From an uncultured bacterium (GTDB lineage Bacteria > Planctomycetota > UBA1135 > GCA-002686595): a stretch of 63,588 bases of DNA. Location: positions 1 to 63,588 of the forward strand of contig CAJQPT010000028.1 in NCBI GenBank assembly GCA_905480285.1. The letters run 5' to 3'. The notes under the pieces are model-generated. The model was given only the letters and a program-made list of their open reading frames with translations. It was not told the origin of the DNA and ran no database searches. Positions 48,978 to 57,100 of this stretch are shown here, in pieces (position 1 is the stretch's first letter; the number at the start of each line of letters is the position of its first letter). A program made the position numbers and the translations under genes.

Positions 48978-50096
48978 ATGAAGTTCTTCATCAACAGCCT
49001 CTCCGCGCTCGCGCTGCTGATCGCTTTCAGCGCCGCACCCGCCCAAGCTCAAGAATGTCCGGCCGCAGCTGCCAAGGCCGCGGTGCAGAGCTCGACCTGC
49101 TGCGCCGCCACCTCTCGCGCCGCTGTCGTCGCCGCCAAGCCGGCGAAGAGTGAGTGCTGCCAGGAAGCGAAGGCCCAGACGGCCGCCGCAAAGAGCGAGT
49201 GCTGCTCGGAGACCAAGGCTGCTGTCGTGGCTGCGAAGCCCGCAAAGAGCGAGTGCTGCTCCGCGAACAAGGCGAAGGCCGCGACCGTGGCGGTGAAGAA
49301 GAGCGACTGCGGCTCGACCTGCCCGACGACCAAGGCCGCCGTCGTGGCCGCGAAGCCCGCGAAGAGCGAGTGCTGCCAGGAAGCAAAGGCCCAAACGGCC
49401 GCCGCGAAGAGCGAGTGCTGCTCGGAGACCAAGGCTGCCGTCGTGGCTGCGAAGCCCGCGAAGAGCGAGTGCTGCCAGGAAGCGAAGGCCCAGACGGCCG
49501 CCGCGAAGAGCGAGTGCTGCTCGGAGACCAAGGCCGCCGTCGTGGCCGCGAAGCCCGCGAAGAGCGAGTGCTGCCTCGAGTCCAAGGCCGCCAAGGCCGG
49601 GCAGGTCGTCGAGTGTGACTCGGCCTGCGCCAGCGAGAAGGCTTCGACCGTGGCCGCCAAGCCGGTGAAGAGCGAGTGCTGCTCGGAGACCAAGGCCGCG
49701 ACCGTGGCTGCCAAGCCGGCCAAGAGCGAGTGCTGCTCCGAGACCCAGCCGAAGGCTGCGACCGTCGCCGTCACGAAGAGCGATTGCGGCTCGACGTGCC
49801 CGACGGCGAAGGCCGCCGTCGTGGCTGCGAAGCCCGCGAAGGTCGAGTGCTGCTCGACCGAGAAGGCCGCCACCGTGGCTGCCAAGCCGGCCAAGAGCGA
49901 GTGCTGCCAGGCCGCCAAGGCTCAGACCGTGGCTGCGAAGAGCGAGTGCTGCGCCGCATCCAAGGAGAAGGCCGCGACCGTGGCCGCCAAGCCGGTGAAG
50001 AGCCAGTGCTGCTCGGAGACCAAGGGCAAGGCGACGACCGTGGCGAGCAAGGTGGTCGAGACCTGCTGCGAGTCGAAGTCCGCCGACAAGAACTGA
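48978..50096 (+). CDS. Exported Cys-pair repeat protein (Lys/Ala-rich, metallothionein-like composition)
   Basis: A 372-residue secreted low-complexity protein that I do not recognise. A normal signal peptide (MKFFINSLSALALLIAFSAA, cleavage after AQAQ) is followed by about 340 residues built from ~15-20-residue units of the type SECCSETKAAVVAAKPAK. There are 16 Cys-Cys pairs (mostly SECC). They are interrupted by three spaced-Cys units (SDCGSTCP twice, VECDSAC once) at roughly regular intervals, which divides the array into super-repeats. Aromatics are absent after the signal peptide; Lys, Ala, Val, Glu and Cys dominate. The composition suggests binding of many soft metal ions or formation of a cross-linked wall layer. 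It could start at 48960 instead. It ends ahead of a hairpin terminator. Confidence 0.88.
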   Translation: MKFFINSLSALALLIAFSAAPAQAQECPAAAAKAAVQSSTCCAATSRAAVVAAKPAKSECCQEAKAQTAAAKSECCSETKAAVVAAKPAKSECCSANKAKAATVAVKKSDCGSTCPTTKAAVVAAKPAKSECCQEAKAQTAAAKSECCSETKAAVVAAKPAKSECCQEAKAQTAAAKSECCSETKAAVVAAKPAKSECCLESKAAKAGQVVECDSACASEKASTVAAKPVKSECCSETKAATVAAKPAKSECCSETQPKAATVAVTKSDCGSTCPTAKAAVVAAKPAKVECCSTEKAATVAAKPAKSECCQAAKAQTVAAKSECCAASKEKAATVAAKPVKSQCCSETKGKATTVASKVVETCCESKSADKN

Positions 50097-50136
50097 GCTT
50101 GACTCCCGAAGGGCCTCTGGCCTGACCAACCCAAGG

Positions 50137-50170
50137 CGAGGGCCGGCATCCGAGAGGAGGCCGGCCCTCG
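50137..50170 (+). terminator. Hairpin terminator after the Cys-pair gene
   Basis: An 11-base-pair GC-rich stem (50137-50147 with 50160-50170) and a 12-base loop, about 40 bases after the stop, followed by GTCGTTATGG. The U-run is weak. Confidence 0.6.
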
Positions 50171-50223
50171 GTCGTTATGGGATTCGACCCGCCGCGGGAG
50201 AGCTCGTCGGGGAGCAACCTCGC

Positions 50224-50229
50224 TATCCT
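50224..50229 (+). promoter_or_regulatory. Candidate -10 box of the ABC-F gene
   Basis: TATCCT nine bases before the ATG at 50239; a leader of only one to three bases would result. Confidence 0.35.
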
Positions 50230-50238
50230 CTCCGGCCC

Positions 50239-51861
50239 ATGATCGCCCTATCCAACGTCTCCAAGCACTTCGGTCGCCAGGCTCTCCTCACGAGTGCCTC
50301 CTGCCAACTCGACCCCGGTGACAAGGTCGGGCTTGTCGGCCCCAACGGGTCGGGGAAATCGACGATGTTCCGGCTCATCGTGGGGGAGGAGCGGCCGGAC
50401 GCAGGGGAGGTGACGGTCCCCAAGCACCTGAGCATTGGCTACTTCAGGCAGGACGCGGCGGAGGCGACTGACCGTACGGTGCTCGACGAGGCCATCACTG
50501 GGAGCGGCCGTCTCGGCGCCTTGCACGCCGAGGTCGGGGCCCTCGAGGAGGCGATGGCGGACCCTGATCAGGCGGAGCGCATGGACGAGATCCTCGAGCG
50601 CTTCGGGGAGATACAGGGCGAGTATGCCCAGCTCGGCGGGTACGAGCTGGAATCCACGGCGCAGGAGGTCTTGAACGGCCTTGGGTTTCGGCCCGAGCAG
50701 ATCTCCGGTCCCTTCGCTGCGCTCTCCGGGGGCTGGCGCATGCGCGTGTCCATCGCGCAGGTGCTGATCGGCAAGCCCGATGTGCTGCTGCTGGACGAGC
50801 CCACCAACCACCTCGACATCGAGTCGATCCTCTGGCTCGAGAGGTTCCTGCAGGCCAGCGATGCGACGCTCTTGATGACCTGCCACGACCGCGACTTCAT
50901 GAACCGGGTCGTCGGCCGGATCATTGAGATCGACGCCGGCGAGCTCGTCCAGTACTCGGGGAACTACGACTTCTACGACCGCGAGAGGCTCGTTCGAGCG
51001 CAGCAGCAGGACGCGGCGTTCAGCCGGCAGCAGGCCATGCTGAAGAAGGAGGAGCGCTTCATCGAGCGCTTCGATAAGAACGCCGCGAAGGCGGCGCAGG
51101 TGCAGTCGCGGGTCAAGAAGCTGGAGAAGATCGAGAAGCTCGAGCCGCCCAAGAAGAGAGTCCTGGTCCCCTTCCGCGTGGGCACGCCGCCGCGCTCAGG
51201 CAATGACGTGGCGACCCTGCAAGGCGTGCACAAGAGCTACGGCGACCACACGGTCTACGACGGCCTGGATCTCGAGGTGAAGCGCGGGGAGCGCTGGTGC
51301 GTGATGGGCGCCAACGGCGCCGGGAAGTCCACGCTCCTCAAGCTCCTGGCGCGGGTCATCGAGGCCGAGGCCGGGAGCGTGCGTCTGGGCGCGTCGCTGA
51401 AGATGGGCTACTTCGCTCAATCCGCGCTGGAGGTCCTGGATCCGGCGCTCACGGTCTGGGAGCAGATCGACGGGGCCTTTCCGGCGGCGACGACGCCGTC
51501 GAAGCGCAACCTCCTGGGGTGCTTTGACTTCCCTGGGGACGAGATCGAGAAGCCCATTCGCGTGCTCTCGGGCGGCGAGCGTTCCCGGCTCGTGCTGGCG
51601 CAGATGCTCTTCGACCCGCCCAACTTCCTCGTGTTGGACGAGCCCACCAACCACCTCGACCTCGCGACCAAGGAGATGCTGGTGGAGACGCTCTCCAAGT
51701 TTGACGGCACGATGATCTTCGTCAGCCACGACCGGACCTTCTTGCGTGGGCTGGCCAACCGGGTGCTCGACCTCTCCGACGGCCACGCCAAGGTGTACCC
51801 CGGCGACTACGCGGAATGGGTCGAGCGTACCGGGGAAGAGGCGCCTGGTGTCCACGCCTGA
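50239..51861 (+). CDS. ABC-F family ATPase
   Basis: A 540-residue soluble protein with two ABC ATPase domains and no membrane part, as in translation factors and antibiotic-resistance proteins of the ABC-F class (EttA, Uup, YdiF/YbiT). Domain one has GLVGPNGSGKSTMFRLI, LSGGWRMRVSIAQ and LLLDEPTNHLDIESI. Domain two has VMGANGAGKSTLLKLL, LSGGERSRLVLAQ and LVLDEPTNHLDLATKEM. The ~80-residue charged linker (FDKNAAKAAQVQSRVKKLEK) is the P-site tRNA-interacting motif. The arrangement is complete and probably active in ribosome rescue or tuning. The gene follows a terminator and has its own short-leader promoter candidate. Confidence 0.93.
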   Translation: MIALSNVSKHFGRQALLTSASCQLDPGDKVGLVGPNGSGKSTMFRLIVGEERPDAGEVTVPKHLSIGYFRQDAAEATDRTVLDEAITGSGRLGALHAEVGALEEAMADPDQAERMDEILERFGEIQGEYAQLGGYELESTAQEVLNGLGFRPEQISGPFAALSGGWRMRVSIAQVLIGKPDVLLLDEPTNHLDIESILWLERFLQASDATLLMTCHDRDFMNRVVGRIIEIDAGELVQYSGNYDFYDRERLVRAQQQDAAFSRQQAMLKKEERFIERFDKNAAKAAQVQSRVKKLEKIEKLEPPKKRVLVPFRVGTPPRSGNDVATLQGVHKSYGDHTVYDGLDLEVKRGERWCVMGANGAGKSTLLKLLARVIEAEAGSVRLGASLKMGYFAQSALEVLDPALTVWEQIDGAFPAATTPSKRNLLGCFDFPGDEIEKPIRVLSGGERSRLVLAQMLFDPPNFLVLDEPTNHLDLATKEMLVETLSKFDGTMIFVSHDRTFLRGLANRVLDLSDGHAKVYPGDYAEWVERTGEEAPGVHA

Positions 51862-51878
51862 GCGGTTGCAGGGATACC

Positions 51879-52829
51879 ATGCCAGCCGTGAAACCCTCGG
51901 TCTTCGAAGCCCCCGCCCTCGCTGACTACGCGCTGATGGACAGCGGTGAGGGGGAGAAGTTGGAGCGCTTCGGTCCGGTCGTCCTCCGTCGCCCCGACCC
52001 GCAGGCGCTCTGGCGCCGTCGACGTGGAGAGGACCTCTGGTCAGCGGCGGACCTGACGTTCGTCCGGGAGTCGGACCGTGGGGGACGCTGGGAAGCGCGT
52101 CGCGGGGCGCCCAAGGAGGCGCGCGGAGAGCAGCCCCAGTGGCAGGTATCCCACGGCGGGGCGCAGCTCGTGATTCGTCCCACCCCCTTCAAGCACGTGG
52201 GGCTCTTTCCCGAGCAGGCCGCGAACTGGGCGGCGGTGGAGCGTCTCGGCGCCGAGCTCGACGGCGGGGCGCCGCGGCTCCTCAATCTCTTCGGGTACTC
52301 CGGCGCGGCCAGCGTCTTGGCGGCGAAGGCCGGTTGGGAGGTGACCCACGTGGACGCCTCCAAGGCGTCCATCACCTGGGCCGTGGACAACGCGGAGGCC
52401 AGCGGCCTGGGCCGAGGCGGCATGCGGGTGGTCTGCGAAGACGCGCTCCGCTTTGCCCGACGGGAGGCGCGCCGCGGGTCGACCTATGACGCGATCCTGA
52501 TGGACCCGCCGCACTACGGCCGTGGCCCCAAGGGGGAGGTGTGGCGATTGGAGGAACACCTCGCTGAGCTGGTGGAGCTGGCCGGGCAGCTGGCCAACCC
52601 CGCCGCCCTGGTGATCCTCAGCACCTACGCGGTGGGCTACTCACCGCTCGCCTTCGTCAACCTGTTCGGAGGCCTCGATGGTGGCTCTGTCCAGGCGGGA
52701 GAGCTCGCGATCCCCGAGGCCACAGATGGCTCGGAGCAGAGGCAGGCCACGAGGTGGCTCCCGGCTGGGTTCTGTGCCCGTTGGGCCCGCGGCTGCGCCC
52801 ACGACCGTGACTCGGCGCGGAGCACGTGA
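51879..52829 (+). CDS. Class I SAM-dependent methyltransferase (RlmI/RlmK-like)
   Basis: A 316-residue methyltransferase. Motif I is LLNLFGYSGAASVLAAKAGWEVTHVDASKASITWAVDN-like, of the type NLFxYTG...AGA..vt.vD.Sk.al..a..N found in RlmI and related 23S rRNA cytosine methyltransferases. Motif IV is ILMDPPHYGRGPKGEVWRL; DPPxYGRG is distinctive for this group. It lacks an obvious PUA domain, so the substrate may differ from RlmI. The start is ATG 51879, seventeen bases after the ABC-F stop; the frame further upstream is inside that gene. The stop overlaps the pseudouridine synthase start (TGATG), a plausible RNA-modification operon. Confidence 0.87.
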   Translation: MPAVKPSVFEAPALADYALMDSGEGEKLERFGPVVLRRPDPQALWRRRRGEDLWSAADLTFVRESDRGGRWEARRGAPKEARGEQPQWQVSHGGAQLVIRPTPFKHVGLFPEQAANWAAVERLGAELDGGAPRLLNLFGYSGAASVLAAKAGWEVTHVDASKASITWAVDNAEASGLGRGGMRVVCEDALRFARREARRGSTYDAILMDPPHYGRGPKGEVWRLEEHLAELVELAGQLANPAALVILSTYAVGYSPLAFVNLFGGLDGGSVQAGELAIPEATDGSEQRQATRWLPAGFCARWARGCAHDRDSARST

Positions 52830-53506
52830 TGGACCTCGAGGTCCTTCACTGCTGCAACCACGTGCTCGGCGTCTCCAAGCCTGCGGGGCTCCCGGTGGTC
52901 CCTGACGAGAGCGGGGATCCGAGCCTCTTTGACGGCGCCAAAGCCTACCTCAAGCGCACGTTCGAGAAGCCCGGGGACGTCTTCCTCGGCGTGGTCCATC
53001 GCCTCGATCGACCCGTCAGCGGCGTGGTGTGCTTCGGCCGGACGAGCAAGGGGGCGGCGAGGCTCTCCGAGAGCTTCCGCGCGGGAGTGGCCCACAAGAC
53101 GTACCTCGCGGTGACCTCCAGGCCGGTCGGGGCCCACGAGGGCGTCATCGATCACTGGCTCCTGAAGGACACGACCCGCAACACCGTGCGGGTCGTGGAG
53201 CCTGGGACGCCCGGCGCGAAGCGGGCAGAGACGCGCTTCCAGCGGCTGGAAGACAGGCGAGGAGAGAGCCTCGTGCGCCTCACCCCGATCACGGGGCGCT
53301 CTCACCAGCTACGGGTGGCCATGGCCTCCCTTGGAGCCCCCTTGTGCGGGGACCTGCGGTACGGCGCGGCGGAGCCGTTACCGGACCGCAGCGTGGCGTT
53401 GCACGCCCTCTCCCTCGAGCTTCCGCATCCCACGCGTCCCGAGACCGTGGCGCTTCGTGTCGCGCCCCCGCCACTCGATATCTGGCGAGGGTGGCGGGAG
53501 CTCTGA
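52829..53506 (+). CDS. RluA family pseudouridine synthase
   Basis: Isomerises uridine to pseudouridine in rRNA or tRNA; 225 residues, cytosolic, without an S4 domain. Motif I is VSKPAGLPVVPDES; motif II holds the catalytic Asp60 in VVHRLDRPVSGVVCFGRTSKGAARLSE; motif III is KTYLAV; and SLVRLTPITGRSHQLRVAMASLGAPLCGDLRYG forms the C-terminal RLxxGRTHQIR-type block. Compact RluA proteins such as TruC and RluC-like relatives share this form, so the modified position cannot be predicted. It starts at ATG 52829 (or GTG 52826) overlapping the methyltransferase stop, and its own stop abuts that of the convergent FMN reductase. Confidence 0.92.
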   Translation: MDLEVLHCCNHVLGVSKPAGLPVVPDESGDPSLFDGAKAYLKRTFEKPGDVFLGVVHRLDRPVSGVVCFGRTSKGAARLSESFRAGVAHKTYLAVTSRPVGAHEGVIDHWLLKDTTRNTVRVVEPGTPGAKRAETRFQRLEDRRGESLVRLTPITGRSHQLRVAMASLGAPLCGDLRYGAAEPLPDRSVALHALSLELPHPTRPETVALRVAPPPLDIWRGWREL

Positions 53507-54073
53507 TCAGCGCCCTGCGAGCTCGACGGTCTGCGTGACCACCTGCTGAAGCATGGCCCTGGAGCGTTCGTCCTTCAGGCTCCCATCCTCCTCGAAGGCC
53601 TCGTGCGCGCGGCCGAGGCCGAACTGCGCGGGGACCACCAGGACGCTGATGTTGGAGAGCAGTAGCCTTAGCTGGGGCAGCATGCGGATGCCGCCGAGGG
53701 CTCCGGGCGAGGCGGCCAGGAGGCCGCAGGCCTTGCCGGAGAACGCGGCCAACATGGCCTCGCCTGCAGCTGGCCGCGTCGCCCAATCAATGACGTTCTT
53801 TACGAGGGCCGGATACGAGGAGTTGTACTCGGGTGACGCGATCAGGATTCCGTCGGCGGCCTTGAGGCGCTCCTTGAAGGCGGTCACGTTGTCGGGCGTG
53901 CCCTGGGCTTCGAGGTCCTCGTCGAAAATCGGCATGGGGAGCTCGGCGAGCTCGATGACATCGACCTCCGCACCGGCCTCCTGGGCCATGGCGACCGCCG
54001 CGGCGAGGAGCTTGCGGTTCAGCGAGGCGGAGCGACAGGAGCCGGCGAAGGCGGCGATGCGGGGGGATGACAT
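53507..54073 (-). CDS. NAD(P)H-dependent FMN reductase
   Basis: A 188-residue flavodoxin-fold reductase of the chromate/quinone reductase (ChrR/YieF, azoreductase-like) group. The FMN phosphate loop is AGSCRSASLNRKLLAAA (10-26, GSxRxxSxNxxL), and IASPEYNSSYPALVKNVIDW (79-98) with SPGALGGIRMLPQLR provide the flavin ring contacts. It would reduce quinones, nitro or azo compounds, or supply FMNH2. The gene directly abuts the convergent pseudouridine synthase (TGATCA holds both stops) and is followed upstream on the same strand by the sulfatase with only 27 bases between, so a short operon is possible. Confidence 0.9.
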   Translation of the reverse strand: MSSPRIAAFAGSCRSASLNRKLLAAAVAMAQEAGAEVDVIELAELPMPIFDEDLEAQGTPDNVTAFKERLKAADGILIASPEYNSSYPALVKNVIDWATRPAAGEAMLAAFSGKACGLLAASPGALGGIRMLPQLRLLLSNISVLVVPAQFGLGRAHEAFEEDGSLKDERSRAMLQQVVTQTVELAGR

Positions 54074-54100
54074 GGGGGATAGGAGGTTGCGTGCCTGGAC

Positions 54101-55456
54101 TCAGTCCTTGGTGATCACGGGGCGCCGAGCGCGGTCCGGCGGGTCCCAGCGGGGCATGCTATCGAGAACGGCCTGGAGCCGTTGTCGCGAACCGTCTCCA
54201 TCGCCGTCGATCGGGTGAGTGCCGAGGGGATCGCGCTCGACATCGACCAGGCGCCCGTCGTGGTGGAGTCGGTAGGTGCCGTCCTGGGCGAAGCGGCCGG
54301 GCCGGCCGGGGACGTTCCAGCGCGGGTCGTAGTGGCAGAAGATCCACTCGCGCGGTTCGTGTGGCTGCCCCAGGAGCCGTGGGAGGAAGCTCACCCCGTC
54401 GATCTTCGGAGTCTTTGGGACCGCGATTCCTGCGGCCTCACAAAGGGTCGGGAGGAAGTCGGTGAAGTCCACGAGGTCCTTACAGACGGCTGGGGCGGCG
54501 CGCTCAGGCCACCACGCGATCATCGGCACGTGGGTCCCGTGGGTATTCATGCGGGACTTGCCGCCCACGACGTCGAGCCCTTCCGAACCGGCGCCCTCCC
54601 AGCGGGTCGTGATCCGACGATCCGTGCCGTTGTCTCCGACGAAGATCACGAGCGTCTCTCGTCTTCGGCCCTCGCTGGCGGCGGCGTCGAGGACCCGTCC
54701 GACGAGCGAGTCCATGTGGCGCACCATGGCCGCGAATCTGGCCTGGGCGCCCTCGACGGTCCCATCGACTCCTGGAGGCAGCACGAAGGGCGAGTGGGGC
54801 AGGACCATGGGGTAGTAGAGAAAGAGGGGAGCCTCTCTCTCTTCCTCGAGCAGGGCGACGGCGCGGTCACAGAGGACGTCGGGACCGAAGGTTCCGGGGC
54901 GCACCTGAATCTCGCCTCCGCTATCCAGCTGCGGGTCCGCATAGCGGGAGCCGGGGGGCGAGTCGGTGTTCCACAGGCACCACTCGTCGAAGCCGAGCTG
55001 GGCGGGGCGCTGCGGGTCGACGTCGCCGTAAGTGAGCTGCCACTTGCCCACGATCGCGGTGTCGTAGTCCGCTTCCTGAAAGCGCCTCGCAAACGTGACC
55101 TCCGCTGGGTCGAGGAAGCCGAAGCGCACGTAGTTGCGGAACGAGTAGCGCCCGGTCATGAGCTGGACCCGAGACGGTGTGCACAGGGGCGTGCTATGGC
55201 AGCGGGTGAAGCGCACGCCCTCCGCCGCCATTCGGTCGAGGCGGGGCGTCTCGTACGACTCGCCGCCGTTCACGGCGAGGCACTCAAAGCCCAGGTCGTC
55301 CGCGAGGATGAGGACGATGTTGGGGCGCTCGTCTGTCCCCGAGTCGACGAGCGGCGCCGACGGTGTGGATGTGGGGGCGGATGCGGGGCCCGTCAGCGTG
55401 ACGCTGGGGGGGAGCGGGGGTGCCTGGACGGAGAGCCCGATGAGGAGCGCGATCAT
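54101..55456 (-). CDS. Secreted sulfatase (arylsulfatase, S1 family)
   Basis: A 451-residue formylglycine-dependent sulfatase, exported through an N-terminal signal peptide (about 1-18). The metal-binding start is NIVLILADDLGFECL (DDLG aspartates) and the formylglycine site is Cys92 in LCTPSRVQLMTGRY, a complete CxPxR motif with the GR ending. HSPFVLP and FVGDNGTD supply the other active-site residues. Modification of Cys92 would need a formylglycine-generating enzyme from elsewhere. It shares the strand and is probably cotranscribed with the HEAT-repeat protein 17 bases upstream. The substrate is probably a sulfated polysaccharide, by analogy with marine planctomycetes. Confidence 0.94.
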   Translation of the reverse strand: MIALLIGLSVQAPPLPPSVTLTGPASAPTSTPSAPLVDSGTDERPNIVLILADDLGFECLAVNGGESYETPRLDRMAAEGVRFTRCHSTPLCTPSRVQLMTGRYSFRNYVRFGFLDPAEVTFARRFQEADYDTAIVGKWQLTYGDVDPQRPAQLGFDEWCLWNTDSPPGSRYADPQLDSGGEIQVRPGTFGPDVLCDRAVALLEEEREAPLFLYYPMVLPHSPFVLPPGVDGTVEGAQARFAAMVRHMDSLVGRVLDAAASEGRRRETLVIFVGDNGTDRRITTRWEGAGSEGLDVVGGKSRMNTHGTHVPMIAWWPERAAPAVCKDLVDFTDFLPTLCEAAGIAVPKTPKIDGVSFLPRLLGQPHEPREWIFCHYDPRWNVPGRPGRFAQDGTYRLHHDGRLVDVERDPLGTHPIDGDGDGSRQRLQAVLDSMPRWDPPDRARRPVITKD

Positions 55457-55473
55457 GTTTGGCCGGGGAAGGC

Positions 55474-56889
55474 TCAGCGCCCCATGGCCTCGAGGTTCTC
55501 GCCCACGGGCCGGAAGAAGATCCGGCCCCGCTCCACTTCGCTCTCGGAGATCTGCTTCACCTCACCCGACAGGGGGTAGAGCGGGCCCCCGTCGAGGACA
55601 GCAAGGGCCGCCTCTGCGGTCCTCCGGGAACGATCCTCGACATCGGCCTTGAGCACCGCCTCCACGAGGCCGCGCTGATCCCTCGCACGCCCCATGGCGA
55701 GGGCGAGCACCGCGGCGTCTCGCTCCTCGGCGAGCGGCCCGGCCAGCGCGACCTTCAGCGCCTTCAGCGCGTCCTTGTTGGGGAGGGTGTACCCGAGGCC
55801 GAGCAGGGCGCTGCGCCGGACCAGGGGGTTGTCGTCCTTGGCGGCGGCCTTGATCACGGTGCGGATGCTCCCCTTGTCGGACCGCCCGCACGCGGCGAGA
55901 GCGCGGATCCACTCGGGGCGTGCGCTCTCATCCTTCTCCGACTTCCAGCCCTTCTTCGCCAGGGTAAGGCCCGCGGCGCTCCCGATCTGTTCGAGAGCCA
56001 CGGCCGTCCGCAGGCGGCGCGAGGCGCTCGGGCTACGCGCGGTCTCCATGAGGACCTCGATGAAGTTGGCCGGCGAGATCGTGCCCAGGAGCTCGATCGT
56101 GCCATCCACGATCGCACCACCGCCACCCCGGCCGCCGCCGAAGTCCCAGAGGCCAATTTGCTTGGTGAGGAAGTCCGAGGCGTCGGGCTCGTCGGTGAAC
56201 ATGATCTGGATCACGTCGGCCTGGTCGCCCATCCCGATGAAGCGCTTGTTCAGCTTGCCGAGCTTCTCTTCCAGCTCATCCTCCTCGAGCCCCCTCCCGA
56301 GCTCATCCTCGTCGATCACCCTGAAGGACTCGCCCACCAGGAGGCGCCGCGGCGGGTAGGCCTCATTGGGGAGCTCGGGCCGCTCCTCCACCCCCGAACG
56401 TCGCAGGGCCTCATCTGTACACCACGCCAACTCCTCCGCGGTGAGCTCCCACGGGCAAGACAGGAGCAGCGAGCCATTGGGCCCGAGCCACAGGTGGTGG
56501 GGGAGCGCAATGACCCCGTTCGCGTTCGGTGTGATCCAACGCTCCGTCACCGTCGCGAGGTTGTTCCGGTGGTTGCGCGGCTCGACGCCCTTCATCTTCG
56601 GGAGCTTCCTGGACTCGTCCTCGGTGAACGACCAGGCGGGTACGTTGATCGTCGCCGCGGCGGCCTTCGCGGCGACCTTGTCGGTGTAGACGTCCTCGAC
56701 GTGCCTGCGGGTTCGGCCCTCCTGGGCCTCGCCGAGCGCGACCAGGACCACCCGCTGCTCGGCCTCGGCCAGCCCGAGGGCCTTGTCGATCTGGGAGGTC
56801 CACTCGACCTTGGAGCCGACGGCGGGTGACTCGAGCGGTGGAAGCGGCGCGAGATGACCCGACAGGAAGAGGAGGGTGGTCGTGAGCAT
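55474..56889 (-). CDS. Exported protein with thioredoxin-like start and HEAT repeats
   Basis: A 471-residue exported protein with a short signal peptide (LLFLSGHLAP region). Residues 25-165 could be a thioredoxin-like or similar alpha/beta domain (SQIDKALGLAEAEQRVVLVAL and INVPAWSFTEDE) but without a CxxC pair. Residues about 300-440 are helical pairs of HEAT/Armadillo type (SRRLRTAVALEQIGSAA, IRTVIKAAAKDDNPLVRRSALLGLG). A Gly-rich loop (GGGRGGGG) separates the two. Related HEAT-containing exported proteins are common in planctomycetes but of unknown function. It starts a likely operon with the sulfatase. A TAGGCT sequence (56922-56927 on the minus strand) lies 32 bases upstream. Confidence 0.72.
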   Translation of the reverse strand: MLTTTLLFLSGHLAPLPPLESPAVGSKVEWTSQIDKALGLAEAEQRVVLVALGEAQEGRTRRHVEDVYTDKVAAKAAAATINVPAWSFTEDESRKLPKMKGVEPRNHRNNLATVTERWITPNANGVIALPHHLWLGPNGSLLLSCPWELTAEELAWCTDEALRRSGVEERPELPNEAYPPRRLLVGESFRVIDEDELGRGLEEDELEEKLGKLNKRFIGMGDQADVIQIMFTDEPDASDFLTKQIGLWDFGGGRGGGGAIVDGTIELLGTISPANFIEVLMETARSPSASRRLRTAVALEQIGSAAGLTLAKKGWKSEKDESARPEWIRALAACGRSDKGSIRTVIKAAAKDDNPLVRRSALLGLGYTLPNKDALKALKVALAGPLAEERDAAVLALAMGRARDQRGLVEAVLKADVEDRSRRTAEAALAVLDGGPLYPLSGEVKQISESEVERGRIFFRPVGENLEAMGR

Positions 56890-57087
56890 GGTGGGTTCGG
56901 TCGAGGGCTGGAGTGCTTGTCAGCCTAGGGCACGGGGCGCGCCGGACGATCACCTCCTCTGGATGCTGAACAGAGGCTCAACAGATGGAGCCCCGGACCG
57001 CGTCTGTGAGCCCTGCTGAGGGCAATCCCGGGGTCGGGATGTGAGGGCTCAACGCGTCCGGCAATGGTGGGGAGAGGAGAGGGGGGC

Positions 57088-57093
57088 TACGAT
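57088..57093 (+). promoter_or_regulatory. Candidate -10 box of the glycosyltransferase gene
   Basis: TACGAT seven bases before the ATG at 57101; implies a leaderless message. Confidence 0.4.
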
Positions 57094-57100
57094 CGGACCG

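Noticed and set aside
49049-49918. Minus-strand frame opposite the Cys-pair gene, also repetitive
   Set aside because: It is the mirror of the repeat on the other strand; the plus frame has a signal peptide and regular Cys pairs.
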